Notes: generated by a model from the sequence alone, not told the origin. A stretch of 64,000 bases of DNA from Thiorhodovibrio winogradskyi (GCF_036208045.1 NZ_CP121472.1:1127531-1191530); one strand, 5' to 3'. Shown: positions 24,700 through 36,955, counted from the stretch's first letter. Made by a program: numbers and translations.

Positions 24700-24744
24700 A
24701 ACTTCGAGGCCATGGAGAAGCGCTTTGATGATCTGTTAGCCTAA
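24700..24744 (+). pseudogene. short relic of the hendecad-repeat gene
   Basis: Encodes FEAMEKRFDDLLA and a stop, matching the end of the repeat region in the gene at 12557 (FEAMEKRFDDLLAMM). Confidence 0.55.
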
Positions 24745-25079
24745 GACGGCGGGATATGCCGTGCCAGGTCCGTGCTGTCGTGAAGGATAGGCAGCACTTC
24801 AATCTGTTGATCGACTTCATGCGCGCGATGGAGGATGAAGTGCCGGCCTTTGCGGCGGTTGCGCGCTATATGCAAGGTCGAAATCTTTGGTCCCAGCTCC
24901 GAGCGAGCGATACTACCCAGGACGCCCGGTCCCTCGATCAGTACTTTCAAGGCCGCGAGCAGCGTACTGTCGTAAACGCGCGCCTGCTGTTTACCGAAGT
25001 GCTCGGTCATCCAGCGCAAAATGGCAAAGAATTCGCTCTCGGCCGGTTCCGAGAGACGCACACGCCAGCAGCTCATCAT
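24741..25079 (-). CDS. ParE/RelE-superfamily toxin
   Basis: A 112-residue protein: WRVRLSEPAESEFFAILRWM then TEHFGKQQARVYDSTLLAAL, the helical hairpin of ParE, and GRHFILHRAHEVDQQIEVLP, the final beta-strands. ParE toxins poison DNA gyrase; a RelE-like ribonuclease role cannot be excluded. Coupled to the ParD gene through ATGA. An alternative start is the adjacent second ATG. Confidence 0.8.
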   Translation of the reverse strand: MMSCWRVRLSEPAESEFFAILRWMTEHFGKQQARVYDSTLLAALKVLIEGPGVLGSIARSELGPKISTLHIARNRRKGRHFILHRAHEVDQQIEVLPILHDSTDLARHIPPS

Positions 25080-25357
25080 GCGCCGTTGATGGCAACATCA
25101 GCCAGAGTCGCGAGATGCGCATCCAGTGCCTCAGCAGTAGCGAAGTCCGTGTAGCGCCCAGCCTCGATATCCGCGATGCCCACCGCCACTGCCTCGCGCA
25201 AGGCCGCGAGTTTGGCCGCCTGCTCCGCCTCGCGGGTCTGCACCAGGCGCAAGCCCTCACGCAGGACTTCGCTGGCGTTTTGGTACTGGCCGCTGGCGAC
25301 CATCTGTTCGACGAACTTGGCTTGAACATCGGTCAGCACGACATTGCGAGTGGGCAT
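25076..25357 (-). CDS. ParD-family antitoxin
   Basis: A 93-residue protein starting MPTRNVVLTDVQAKFVEQMV: the ParD ribbon-helix-helix, followed by ASGQYQNASEVLREGLRLVQ and TREAEQAAKLAALREAVAVG, the classic ParD dimer and toxin-binding helices. It precedes and overlaps ParE by four bases. Confidence 0.85.
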   Translation of the reverse strand: MPTRNVVLTDVQAKFVEQMVASGQYQNASEVLREGLRLVQTREAEQAAKLAALREAVAVGIADIEAGRYTDFATAEALDAHLATLADVAINGA

Positions 25358-25896
25358 CGCATGATTCCTAAGGCTGCATGGCTGGCGGATTCTGCCAACA
25401 AGCCTTGAATGACGCAAACTACCTCAAGGGCCTTGATCATTATCCGGGTCACCTGAACTTGCCGCTTGCGTAGACAGGCCATTCTCGCCTGTCACAATCG
25501 GGGCTGCTTTGGCGGGATGCGCTTCGCTTTCGGGAACCGGGAACCGGGAGGGCTGGTGCATAAGCACCGGAAGCGGTGCATTTAAACCGTCTGCACCCAA
25601 ACCTTATGGCTAGGTCTAAAGGGGTCAGACGCCCATCGGCCTTTCCAGCCTTAGTAAAGTGCAGCCCAGACTTGGAGTCCGGGGGGGGCGGCGGTGTTGG
25701 TATTATCTTTGCTCGAATTCCTTTCAATACTGAGACCAAGCGTGAGCCGATTGCAAGCCGATGGGCGCGCGCATCCTGGCTCATCCTGGCGCATCCTGGA
25801 CAGTGCGCCCAAGTTTGAGTGGCTTGGATTGTTGAAACCCATTGGCAACTGAAATCCATTGGCAGTGGAACCGATGGGGCCACAGGAGCGGAACCG
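25358..25896. other. 539 bp without a recognisable gene
   Basis: Contains short direct repeats: GGGAACCGGGAACCGGGAGG at about 25533, CATCCTGGCTCATCCTGGCG near 25781, and two copies of CCATTGGCA near 25840. Also a G-rich run (GGGGGGGGCGG). The last 50 bases carry the ribosome site AGGAGCGGAACCG of the next gene. No convincing protein or RNA gene was found. Confidence 0.4.
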
Positions 25897-26922
25897 ATGC
25901 AGAGTAGAGCGCAAGCGAGCGGCGATAGCAGCGATCAACTGGGGTCGGCCGCTCGCAACCGGCCAAACGACCAATGGTCGGGTGGCGCGAGTGAGCGCGG
26001 CGGATGTCAGAGGATAGGTCATCTCGCCGATCTCGAATGCCAATCACTGGTCGCCGAGCAGGCGCGGGAACTGGCCCACCGGTTGCGCAGTCCGCTTGGG
26101 GCCATTGACCTGGTGTGCGAGAGCCTGGTGCTGGAACATCCGGATTCCGAGATCGCAGAACGTGTGCAAGTTGCCTTGCGCGCCACCGCCAAGCTAAAGC
26201 ATGCACTGGATGACACCCTAGGTTCCGTGGTGCCGCGCTGGCCTGTGCCGCGTCCGCTAGATCTGAACCTTGTCTGTACGCGCCTGGCGGCCGCCGAAGG
26301 ACTCGAATGCGAACGACCGGAGAACCATCAGGAAAACCGTCGGAAACATGACCGGGAGCCAGATCGGGAGCCAGATCGGGAGCCAGACCGGGAGCCAAGC
26401 CGGCAGCCAAGCCGAGAGGATCAAGGCGGGCCGGGCGGTCCGGTGTGGATTGCCGCTGCGGCGTCCGATTGCGAACTGGCGCTGTGCCAGGCGCTGACCC
26501 TGGCGCGGCTCGGCAGTGGCAACGGGCAGGTGCGCCTGTCTCTGGTCGAGACCGCCAAGGAGGTGGAACTGTCGTTCACCCCCAAACAACCGCTCGATTC
26601 CCTCGACCGCTACTTGGATGTCGAACTGCCAGCGCAGGGACTTGCTCCACTGCGCCTGAAACGGCTGCGCCGCTTCGCTGCCGAGCAGGGGGGAGGGCTG
26701 GAGATCGAGCCAACCCGGCTGCTGCTGCGCCTGCGCGTGGTGTCACCAGATGTTCAATCATCCAACTCAAGAAACCAACAGCAGGAGGCTAATATGCCAG
26801 ACCGTCAAGCGATCATAGACCAACCAATGACTTCAGAGACAAAAGCCGCGGCACCGACTGTGGAGCGGATCGGTGCGAACGCAAGAGTAAAAAACACTAT
26901 TCCTAAGCTTCCGCTGCACTGA
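25897..26922 (+). CDS. histidine kinase-like protein, HisKA kept, ATPase domain degenerate
   Basis: 341 residues. Residues about 45-115 form a HisKA dimerisation domain: VAEQARELAHRLRSPLGAID carries the H-box with phospho-accepting His followed by R-L-R-S-P-L. A charged linker with repeated DREP units from a 12-bp DNA repeat follows. Residues 185-290 have the position of HATPase_c but no N-box or DxGxG loop, so autokinase activity is doubtful; it may be a phosphotransfer partner. No membrane helix or sensor domain is seen. The start at 25897 follows AGGAG; an upstream in-frame ATG lacks one. A strong ribosome site lies inside the gene at 26783. DUF1523 and receiver genes follow. Confidence 0.65.
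   Translation: MQSRAQASGDSSDQLGSAARNRPNDQWSGGASERGGCQRIGHLADLECQSLVAEQARELAHRLRSPLGAIDLVCESLVLEHPDSEIAERVQVALRATAKLKHALDDTLGSVVPRWPVPRPLDLNLVCTRLAAAEGLECERPENHQENRRKHDREPDREPDREPDREPSRQPSREDQGGPGGPVWIAAAASDCELALCQALTLARLGSGNGQVRLSLVETAKEVELSFTPKQPLDSLDRYLDVELPAQGLAPLRLKRLRRFAAEQGGGLEIEPTRLLLRLRVVSPDVQSSNSRNQQQEANMPDRQAIIDQPMTSETKAAAPTVERIGANARVKNTIPKLPLH
26794..26922 (+). CDS. possible small protein from an internal in-frame start
   Basis: AGGAGG seven bases before ATG at 26794, in the frame of the kinase-like gene, would give a 42-residue peptide MPDRQAIIDQPMTSETKAAA...PKLPLH. The tail shows no similarity to HATPase sequence and looks like a separate, soluble, disordered peptide. Either a fused small gene or an alternative initiation product. 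Confidence 0.4.
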   Translation: MPDRQAIIDQPMTSETKAAAPTVERIGANARVKNTIPKLPLH

Positions 26923-27006
26923 AACAGATCCATCTCCGCCGATCATTCGCGGCGGGCGTGGAACTAGCCTTGGGCGAGCGCTTGAATCACACAGGAGAGG
27001 AATACC

Positions 27007-27423
27007 ATGACCATGAAACGCAAACTCGGCATCGGCGCGGCGACTGTCGCTGCCCTTATTCTCTGTTTCCTGTGGCTGCGCTGGGGGCCGAGTTCCTGGG
27101 AGGTGCAGATTACCGGCGTGACTGGCGACGGGCGCGAGGTGCAGTACCGCATTGAAACCGTCAAGGCCGGTACCTCGGATACCCTGATTTTCAAGAATGC
27201 CGACGCCGGCTTTGCGCCGCCGTATTTCAAATTCAACTCCGCAAGTCTGCAATCCATCGCCAGTCGCGTGACACGCGAATGCCCGCGGGAAGCGGTCACC
27301 GTTAACGGCTATGGTTTTCGTATTCCCTGGCTCGACATGTTCCCGAATGCCGTTTCCATCGACGCGCCCGAACGCTGTCGCAAAGCACCGACGAAAGACG
27401 AGGCCGCGCGTGTCTCGACCTAA
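27007..27423 (+). CDS. DUF1523-family small membrane-anchored protein
   Basis: A 138-residue protein with one N-terminal helix (LGIGAATVAALILCFLWLRW) and a periplasmic part. Blocks typical of DUF1523: LIFKNADAGFAPPYFKFNSA, SLQSIASRV, and VNGYGFRIPWLDMFPNAVSI. Function unknown. It begins 84 bases after the kinase-like gene (ribosome site AGGAGAGGAATACC) and its stop abuts the receiver start, so the three genes appear to be one operon. Confidence 0.7.
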   Translation: MTMKRKLGIGAATVAALILCFLWLRWGPSSWEVQITGVTGDGREVQYRIETVKAGTSDTLIFKNADAGFAPPYFKFNSASLQSIASRVTRECPREAVTVNGYGFRIPWLDMFPNAVSIDAPERCRKAPTKDEAARVST

Positions 27424-30083
<2,660 letters not shown>

Positions 30084-30101
30084 ATCAGGGCACCGCGCTC
30101 G

Positions 30102-32303
30102 GTGCGCATCAGGTTATCCGAAATGCTTGAACACTTGCCCGAACAGCCGCGCGCGGCGCAGGCCGCGCGTCTGGCGGCCCTGGTCGATGGCGAGGCCTAT
30201 TTCGCCGCCGTGCGCGCTTCCATCCTGCGCGCGCGCCGGCGGATCATCATCGCCGCCTGGGATCTGCACAGCCGCATTCTGTTACAGCGCGGCGGCGCCG
30301 ATGACGGCCATCCGCGCGAGCTCGGCGCGTTGCTGATTCATCAGCTTGCGCGTGAGCCTGATCTGCAAGTCTTCATCCTGCTGTGGGACTATGCCCCCAT
30401 CTACGCCCTGGAGCGCGAACCGCTGTTCTTTGGTCACGATCCCTGGGAAGGGCATCCGCGCCTGTATTTTCGCAAGGACTCCGCCCATCCTCTGGCAGCC
30501 AGCCAACATCAGAAACTGGTCGCTGTCGATGGTCGCATCGCCTATAACGGCGGCTTCGATCTCGGGCAATGGCGCTGGGATACCCCGGCGCACCGGGCCG
30601 AGGAGCCGCATCGACGCGATCCCAAGGGCGCGCCCTATCCGCCCTTTCATGATGTGCAATTGCTGGTCGATGGGGACGCGGCCGAGGCGCTCGAGCAGCT
30701 CTTGATCACACGCTGGCAACGTGCCGGGGCAGGTTCCGGCTTGGCCGAGGCCTGCGCGACCGGACCAGCGACGGCGGACCCCTGGCCACCTGGTGTCGAG
30801 CCACTGCTGCGCGACATTCCGGTGACCATCGCCTGTACTTTCCCAGCCCATGGGGATATGCCCGAAGTGCGCGAGGTCGAGCGGCTCTATCGCACCCAGA
30901 TCGCCGCCGCGCGACGCTTTTTGTACATTGAAAACCAATATCTGACCGCGCGTGTGCCGGTGGCCGACCTGTGCCGCTCGCTGCGGCGGTCGGATGGGCC
31001 TGAGATTGTGATCCTGCTGCCCAAGCAGACCGGCAGTTGGCTGCAACAGCGCACCATGGATGTGATACGCGCCCGCCGGCTGGCGAGTCTGCGCCGGGCT
31101 GATCGCCATGGGCGGCTCAAGGTTTACTGCCCGGAAGTGCCCGGCCTGGTCGAGGGCACGCCCATGGTGCACGCCAAGCTGTTGATAGCCGATGATCGGA
31201 TCCTGCGCGTTGGCTCGGCTAATCTGAGTGACCGCTCCATGGGTCTGGACAGTGAATGCGATCTCAGCGTCAAGGCGCGTGATGCCGCCGAGCAGAGCGC
31301 CATCGCCGCCTTGCGCCATCGGCTGCTGGCGCCCTGGCTAGGACTCACACCGGCCGAGGTGGAGCGGCAGGAGGCCGCCATGTGGGAGCAGGACCGGAAA
31401 CAGGACGGGGAGCAGGGTAGGGGACTGATCGCTACGATCGAACAGCTGCGCGCGCGCCTCACTGATGGCTCCGCCCCGCATCTGGTCGCGCTTGATGGCC
31501 GCGTCGATCCTGACTGGCAGCGTCAAATGCCCGATGAGCGCCTGGTCGATCCCGACCGACCGCTCGATCCGGCGCGGGTCACCAGCCTGATCGCCGAGGA
31601 TCCCGAGGCCACGCCGGTGCGCCGCCGGCTGACGGCGGCGCTCGGCATCCTGGCGCTGTTTCTGACGCTGGCCGCGCTCTGGCGCTGGACACCGCTCGGC
31701 AGCTGGTTGAACCCTCGGACGCTGGCCACGGCGACCGCGAGCATGCAAGGCACCCTCTGGGGGCCGCCCCTGGCCACCCTGGGGTTTGCTCTCGCCAGCC
31801 TGCTCGCGGTGCCGGTGACCCTGTTGATTCTGGCCAGTGCGCTTTTGTTCGATCCGCTCACCGGCATGCTGGTGTCCCTGACCGGCGCGACCCTGTCGGC
31901 GGCGACCGGGCGTGAACTCGGCGCCTGGCTCGGGCGTGGTCTGCTCGAACGCCTGGCCGGGCCTTCGGTGTCGCGCATCGCGCACCGTCTGGGCCAGCGT
32001 GGGCTGCTGACTATCCTCACGGTGCGCATTGTGCCTGTCGCGCCTTTCGCGGTGCTCAATCTGGTGGCCGGTGTGCTGCCGCTGCGCTGGCGCGATTATC
32101 TGCTCGGCACCCTGATCGGCATGCTGCCCGGCATCCTGGCCTTGACGGTCTTTGCCGAGGGGCTGATCGCCGTGCTGGGTCGCGCCGATCCGCGTGCCCT
32201 GGCTCTGCTGCTGGTCGGGGTGCTGGCGCTTGGCGGCTTGTTCTGGGTGGGGCGGCGTGTGCTGGCCAGCGCCAGTGAGAATGAGAAAGAAAAGGGGGAC
32301 TAA
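30102..32303 (+). CDS. phospholipase D-like / VTT (SNARE-associated) fusion protein
   Basis: 733 residues. The N-terminal half has two PLD HKD motifs: HQKLVAVDGRIAYNGGFDLG (H136, K138, D143) and MVHAKLLIADDRILRVGSAN (second half-site, about 355). The C-terminal 200 residues are a VTT/DedA-like membrane domain: several helices with PVTLLILASALLFDPLTGML and GRELGAWLGRG, then VRIVPVAPFAVLNLVAGVLP. The start is GTG at 30102, or the ATG at 30123. The product is probably an inner-membrane phosphatidyl-transferase or phospholipase (cardiolipin-synthase-like fold) with a lipid-handling transmembrane domain. It overlaps the following EEP gene by 23 bases. Confidence 0.8.
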   Translation: MRIRLSEMLEHLPEQPRAAQAARLAALVDGEAYFAAVRASILRARRRIIIAAWDLHSRILLQRGGADDGHPRELGALLIHQLAREPDLQVFILLWDYAPIYALEREPLFFGHDPWEGHPRLYFRKDSAHPLAASQHQKLVAVDGRIAYNGGFDLGQWRWDTPAHRAEEPHRRDPKGAPYPPFHDVQLLVDGDAAEALEQLLITRWQRAGAGSGLAEACATGPATADPWPPGVEPLLRDIPVTIACTFPAHGDMPEVREVERLYRTQIAAARRFLYIENQYLTARVPVADLCRSLRRSDGPEIVILLPKQTGSWLQQRTMDVIRARRLASLRRADRHGRLKVYCPEVPGLVEGTPMVHAKLLIADDRILRVGSANLSDRSMGLDSECDLSVKARDAAEQSAIAALRHRLLAPWLGLTPAEVERQEAAMWEQDRKQDGEQGRGLIATIEQLRARLTDGSAPHLVALDGRVDPDWQRQMPDERLVDPDRPLDPARVTSLIAEDPEATPVRRRLTAALGILALFLTLAALWRWTPLGSWLNPRTLATATASMQGTLWGPPLATLGFALASLLAVPVTLLILASALLFDPLTGMLVSLTGATLSAATGRELGAWLGRGLLERLAGPSVSRIAHRLGQRGLLTILTVRIVPVAPFAVLNLVAGVLPLRWRDYLLGTLIGMLPGILALTVFAEGLIAVLGRADPRALALLLVGVLALGGLFWVGRRVLASASENEKEKGD

Positions 32304-33015
32304 CCGCGGCGTGCTCTCGGTGGCAAGCTACAATATTCATCGCGGCCTGGGGGCGGACGGTCGTCGCGACTGGGAGCGGATACTCCAGGTGATCGCCGCC
32401 ATGGATGCCGATGTGCTGGCCCTGCAAGAGGTCGAAACACCGGCCGAACCGGCGCCCTCGGCCGACACCCTGGCGCTGCTGCCGCGCCTGACCGCGCTTG
32501 GCTATGAACTGCTGTTTGATCCCACGTTGCGCAATGGAGATGCCGACTATGGCAACCTGCTGCTCAGCCGTTGGCCGGTCGTTGCGCGCGAGCGGCAGGA
32601 TCTGAGCGTGCCAGGGCGCGAGCCGCGCGGGCTGATCGAGGCGGAACTCCATGCGGGCGTGCGAACCTTGTGGGTGATGGCGACCCATCTGGGCCTGGGG
32701 ATGCGCGAGCGGCGGCTCCAGGTGGCCCAACTCGCCCGGCGCATCGATCATTGGCAGTCGCTGAACCCGCGCCCGCCGCTGGTGCTGCTCGGCGATCTTA
32801 ATCATTGGGTTCCCTTCGCGCCGGGTCTCAAGCCCCTGCGCATGCGTCTGTCAGCCGTGCCCGCGCGGGCGAGCTATCCGGCCCGCTGGCCGTTGCTGGC
32901 GTTGGATCGGATCTTCTACGCCGGCGGTTTGCAGTTGCGGGCCTGGGGCGTCGAGCGCGGTCCAGTGAGTAGCCAGGCCTCGGACCATCGCCCGCTGTGG
33001 GCGCGTTTTGCTTGA
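32281..33015 (+). CDS. endonuclease/exonuclease/phosphatase (EEP) family protein
   Basis: A 244-residue protein. EEP metal and catalytic motifs in order: SVASYNIHRGLGADGRRDWE, DVLALQEVET (metal Glu), NLLLSRWPVV, VMATHLGLGMRERRLQV (His), LVLLGDLNHW (Asp/Asn) and SSQASDHRPLWARF (Asp-His). No signal peptide. The start overlaps the PLD-VTT gene, so they are translationally coupled; PLD, VTT and EEP units are often linked or fused in bacteria. Probably a phosphodiesterase acting on the same lipid or nucleotide pathway. Confidence 0.8.
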   Translation: MRKKRGTNRGVLSVASYNIHRGLGADGRRDWERILQVIAAMDADVLALQEVETPAEPAPSADTLALLPRLTALGYELLFDPTLRNGDADYGNLLLSRWPVVARERQDLSVPGREPRGLIEAELHAGVRTLWVMATHLGLGMRERRLQVAQLARRIDHWQSLNPRPPLVLLGDLNHWVPFAPGLKPLRMRLSAVPARASYPARWPLLALDRIFYAGGLQLRAWGVERGPVSSQASDHRPLWARFA

Positions 33016-33239
33016 TCCGCTTGACCGAGTTCTGGACCGTCATCATCATCGGTGACGTCGGTCTGGCGATCTTTGTTGACATGGGTCTTCACAGCTGCGG
33101 CAGTGACTGCGAGCAACACATCTTATCGGTTAGGTTCGTGGTCCAGGTGGGCTGGGTTTTCTGCGATATACTTCGGCCATACCGGTCCGCTTCCTTGGGA
33201 TCATCCGCAGGCAGAACGTGAGCCAGATCGAGTGAGGCG
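33016..33239. other. 224-bp intergenic region with probable promoter
   Basis: A TTTCTGCGATATACTTCGG segment near 33160 has a plausible -10 (TATACT) but no good -35. The region also carries a ribosome site for the HD-GYP gene (GATCGAGTGAGGCG). Confidence 0.35.
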
Positions 33240-34484
33240 ATGAGTGAGAGCCAGGCACAATTCATCGATGTTGATCAGCTCCGGGTCGGCATGTATGTCT
33301 TTCTTGATCTCGGCTGGATGGCCCATCCGTTTTCGGTCAATAACTTCAAGATCAGCTCGGACAGCCAGATCGATACCATTCGCGGTCTGGGGCTGAAGCA
33401 ACTGCGTTGGTCACCGGAGCGCAGTGACCTCCCCGAACCACCCGCGACCGAGGCGCCCGCGCGCGCGCCCCAGACCAAGGTCGATGCGGCCGAACAGCGC
33501 TTGCTGGTCCAGCATGCAAGTCTGGCGCGCTGCGATCGGGAGTTCAATCAAGCCTCGCGCGCCTATCGGGAGATTCTCGCGCAGGTCAAGACCGACCCGC
33601 TGGCGGCGCGGGCGCAAACCGACGCCATGGTGGGCGGCGTGGTTGACAGTCTGCTCGATCAAGGCGAGTCCATGATTCGCCTGCTGTCTGAAAATGCCGG
33701 CGAAGCCTCCTCCCTGCACGCGGTCAATGTGACAGTGATTTCCTTGTTGCTTGGCCAGAGCCTTGGCTTGGATGCCGATGCGCTCAAGCGGCTGGGGGTG
33801 GGGGCGCTATTGCATGACATTGGCAAAATGGAATTGCCCTCGCGCATTCGCTGGGGGCAGCATGAGCTGTCGTCGGCCGAACGTGGTCTGCTGCGGCAGC
33901 ATGTTGAATTTGGCACCGAGATGGCCGCCGCCATGCAATTGGACGGGGAGGTTCGAACCATTATCGCGCAGCATCACGAATATGCCGACGGGAGTGGCTA
34001 TCCTGGACGCCTGCGCGGCGAGGCGCAGTCAGTCGGGGCGCGCATCGTGGCGCTGGTCAACCATTACGACAGTCTGTGCAACCCGCCCAATCCGGGGGCA
34101 GCGGCCACGCCGCATCGGGCGCTGGCCTTGATGTACGCGCAATCCAGAGAAAAGTTTGATGCGGGCATTCTCGGGGCCTTTATCCGCATGATGGGCGTTT
34201 ATCCTCCCGGGTCCGTGGTGCAGCTAACCGATAGCCGCTATGCCCTAGTGGTGTCAGTCAATGCCGCGCGACCGCTAAAACCAAGGTTATTGATTCACGA
34301 GCCGCGGGTGCCGGCGCGGCACGCCCCTGTGATTGACTTGGAACAACACGACGACCTGGGCATTCGCGCCAGCATCAAACCTGTGCAGCTCCCGCGAGCG
34401 GTATTCGACTATCTCTCGCCGCGCCAACGCATGTGCTATTTCTTTGAGCGCGCGCGGCAACTCGAGCAGCGGGCTGGCGGCTGA
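33240..34484 (+). CDS. HD-GYP domain cyclic di-GMP phosphodiesterase (DUF3391 N-terminus)
   Basis: 414 residues. Residues 5-60 hold a DUF3391 region (FIDVDQLRVGMYVFLDLGWM). HD-GYP signature: H160, HD at 192-193 with K196 (LLHDIGKMELPSRI), H221 (RQHVEFGTEMA), H245-H246-E247 and the GYP loop DGSGYPGRLRGE at 250-261. All metal-binding residues are present, so it should hydrolyse c-di-GMP to pGpG or GMP. It overlaps the PAS-GGDEF-EAL gene by one base (TGATG): a coupled c-di-GMP pair. Confidence 0.9.
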   Translation: MSESQAQFIDVDQLRVGMYVFLDLGWMAHPFSVNNFKISSDSQIDTIRGLGLKQLRWSPERSDLPEPPATEAPARAPQTKVDAAEQRLLVQHASLARCDREFNQASRAYREILAQVKTDPLAARAQTDAMVGGVVDSLLDQGESMIRLLSENAGEASSLHAVNVTVISLLLGQSLGLDADALKRLGVGALLHDIGKMELPSRIRWGQHELSSAERGLLRQHVEFGTEMAAAMQLDGEVRTIIAQHHEYADGSGYPGRLRGEAQSVGARIVALVNHYDSLCNPPNPGAAATPHRALALMYAQSREKFDAGILGAFIRMMGVYPPGSVVQLTDSRYALVVSVNAARPLKPRLLIHEPRVPARHAPVIDLEQHDDLGIRASIKPVQLPRAVFDYLSPRQRMCYFFERARQLEQRAGG

Positions 34485-36955
34485 TGGGACCGCCACATCA
34501 TTCGCGGGACGATGCCATGGCCCCCAACCCCCTTGGCTGTGCTGATGCAGCTGATTGCATTGAGCTGTGGCAGGGTGCCATCGAGGGTTTGATTGAGGGT
34601 GTGCTGGTCGTTGAGCCCAGGGCACTGCGTATTGTCGCGGCAAACCGGGTCGCGGCGGAACTGCACGGTAGGGAGGTGCGGCAGCTGATTGGCCAGCGGG
34701 TGATCGATCTGGCGGACGTTCCCGAAGATCTCATTTTCTGGGAAGAAGTCGCCGCTGGCCGCGCCCAGGACTTGCACTCCGAGACCATGGTCCGCCGCCC
34801 GGATGGTACCCTTGTAAACGTGCAACGACGAATTAGCCAGGTTCGTTGCCGTCATCACATCACCTACTATTTTGTTGGGTTCTGTGATCAGAGCGACCGT
34901 CAGGCGGCTGAAACAGAGTTGGAAAAGTTGGTCGCGGAGTTGCGCGCCACGCTCGAATCCACCGCCGATGGCATTCTGGTGGCGGACCTTGAGGGTGGTA
35001 TTCGCGGTTTTAATCAACGTTTCGCTGAGTTGTGGGCTCTGCCAGAGAGCTTGTTGACCGAGCGCAACGATGCGTCCGTGCATGCCTGGATGGCGGATCA
35101 GGTGCTAGACGCCGATGCCTATGCCGGGCGCCTCGCCGCCATCCTCGGCGATCCCCTGCGCGAGGCAACGGATATTATTGGCCTGAGCATCGGGCGGGTG
35201 TTGGAGCGCGTCACCTTGCCGCAGTTCGCTCGCGGCAATCCCATTGGTAGGGTGTATTCTTTTCGCGATATTACACAGCGTCTTGCGGACGAAAAGCGGC
35301 TAAAGCTGGCATCTCGTGTCTTTGATGCCAGTCTCGATGCCATCATGATCACTGGTCCTGATTTTCGCGTGCAAGCGGCTAATCCTGCCTGTGAGCGTCT
35401 GACAGGCTTTGCAGCGGCTGAACTTTCTGGCCACCCCTTGGAGCGCTTGCAGCCGCTGATTGGTGAGCTCGCCTTGAACTTGGAATTGGACCGCGCCTTC
35501 GAGCGCGATGGATTCTGGCAGGGCGAGACCGAGCAACGCACAAAAGACGGTCGCGCTATTCCCTGCCTGGTTTCTCTGGTGCGAGTTGCTGGCAGCGATG
35601 GCGAGCCGGCGAACTATGTCGGTTTTACCAAAGACCTGTCGGAAACCGTGGCTGCCCGCCAGCGCATTGAACAACTCGCCTATACGGATGCGCTAACCGG
35701 GCTACCCAACCGGGCGCAACTGAGCGAGCGCATCGAGTTTGCTATCAGTCTTGCCCGGCGCGAGCGCTCCCACTTTGCCGTGCTCTTCATTGACCTCGAC
35801 CGTTTCAAACAGATCAACGACTCGCTTGGCCATGTCTTCGGCGATCAAGTGCTGATTGAAGTGGCGCGGCGCATTACCTGCACTCTGCGTCGGGTCGATA
35901 CCACCGCGCGTCTCGGTGGAGACGAGTTCGTCCTGCTGCTGCACCAAAGCGATGGCGCGGGTGCCGAGACAATCGCGCGGCGGTTGCTCGAGGCCATGTC
36001 GCGGCCTTTTGAAATCAAAGATATGAAGTTTTCCCTGGGGTGCAGTATCGGGGTGGCTATCTACCCGGAGGACGGCGAGACCCTGGACGATTTGATCAAG
36101 AACGCCGACAGCGCCATGTACCACGTCAAGGAGCGCGGGCGCGGCGATTTTCGTTTCTATCGGCGACAGATGAATTTCGATCTGTTGACGCGCGTGAAGA
36201 CCGAGCATGCCCTGCGCGAGGCGCTCGATCATCAGCGGATTCACCTGGCCTATCAGCCGCAACTCGATCTGCGCAGCGGTCAGCTCATCGGCGCCGAGGC
36301 GCTGCTGCGTTGGACCGATCCGACCATGGGCGCGGTCTCACCCGCTCAGTTCATCCCCATAGCTGAAGAGACGGGCTTTATTATTCCTCTCGGTGCCTGG
36401 GTGCTGCGCGAGGTCTTGCGGCAGGGCGAGGCGTGGAACGCGCGCGGTATGCGTCTGACGCTGTCGATCAATGTCTCCGCCGTGCAATTTCACCATGCCG
36501 GTTTTGTTGACTCCCTGGTGGCGCTTCTTGGCGCCAGCACCCTGCCGCCCGGGCAGATTGAACTCGAGCTGACCGAGTCGATTCTCATTCAGCACGTCGA
36601 TGACACCTTGGTGCGACTCAAGGCGCTGGCGGATCTGGGCGTCAAGCTCGCGATTGACGACTTCGGGACGGGGTATTCGAGCCTGGGGTATCTCAAACGC
36701 TTTCCCCTCCATAAACTCAAAATCGATCAATCCTTTGTGCGCGATATCCCCGATGATGACAGCGACGCGGCCATTGCCACCGCGGTGATCAATCTGGCGC
36801 ACTCATTGAATTTGCGCGTCATCGCCGAAGGTGTCGAGAACGAGCGTCAGCGCCAATTCCTGTTGGACGCCGGGTGCGATGAATATCAAGGCTATTTATG
36901 CTCCCCGGCCGTTGCGCCAGAGGCGTTTGTGTCGTTGTGCGAGCGCCTGCTTTGA
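34484..36955 (+). CDS. PAS-GGDEF-EAL cyclic di-GMP signalling protein
   Basis: 823 residues. Three PAS-like segments (about 25-140, 150-265 and 275-390). GGDEF domain 395-560: motif intact (LGGDEFVLLL, 478-482), with an RxxD inhibitory site five residues upstream (RRVD, 469-472). EAL domain 575-820: GAEALLRW (EAL at 605-607), LTESIL, DDFGTGYSSL (725-734), KIDQSFV and AEGVE. Both domains look catalytically competent, so it can make and break c-di-GMP, with PAS domains setting the balance. No membrane helix. An alternative start is Met12. Coupled to the HD-GYP gene. Confidence 0.9.
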   Translation: MGPPHHSRDDAMAPNPLGCADAADCIELWQGAIEGLIEGVLVVEPRALRIVAANRVAAELHGREVRQLIGQRVIDLADVPEDLIFWEEVAAGRAQDLHSETMVRRPDGTLVNVQRRISQVRCRHHITYYFVGFCDQSDRQAAETELEKLVAELRATLESTADGILVADLEGGIRGFNQRFAELWALPESLLTERNDASVHAWMADQVLDADAYAGRLAAILGDPLREATDIIGLSIGRVLERVTLPQFARGNPIGRVYSFRDITQRLADEKRLKLASRVFDASLDAIMITGPDFRVQAANPACERLTGFAAAELSGHPLERLQPLIGELALNLELDRAFERDGFWQGETEQRTKDGRAIPCLVSLVRVAGSDGEPANYVGFTKDLSETVAARQRIEQLAYTDALTGLPNRAQLSERIEFAISLARRERSHFAVLFIDLDRFKQINDSLGHVFGDQVLIEVARRITCTLRRVDTTARLGGDEFVLLLHQSDGAGAETIARRLLEAMSRPFEIKDMKFSLGCSIGVAIYPEDGETLDDLIKNADSAMYHVKERGRGDFRFYRRQMNFDLLTRVKTEHALREALDHQRIHLAYQPQLDLRSGQLIGAEALLRWTDPTMGAVSPAQFIPIAEETGFIIPLGAWVLREVLRQGEAWNARGMRLTLSINVSAVQFHHAGFVDSLVALLGASTLPPGQIELELTESILIQHVDDTLVRLKALADLGVKLAIDDFGTGYSSLGYLKRFPLHKLKIDQSFVRDIPDDDSDAAIATAVINLAHSLNLRVIAEGVENERQRQFLLDAGCDEYQGYLCSPAVAPEAFVSLCERLL

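Noticed and set aside
35702-36262. Open frames opposite the GGDEF-EAL gene
   Set aside because: Shadows in a high-GC gene; no homology signal.
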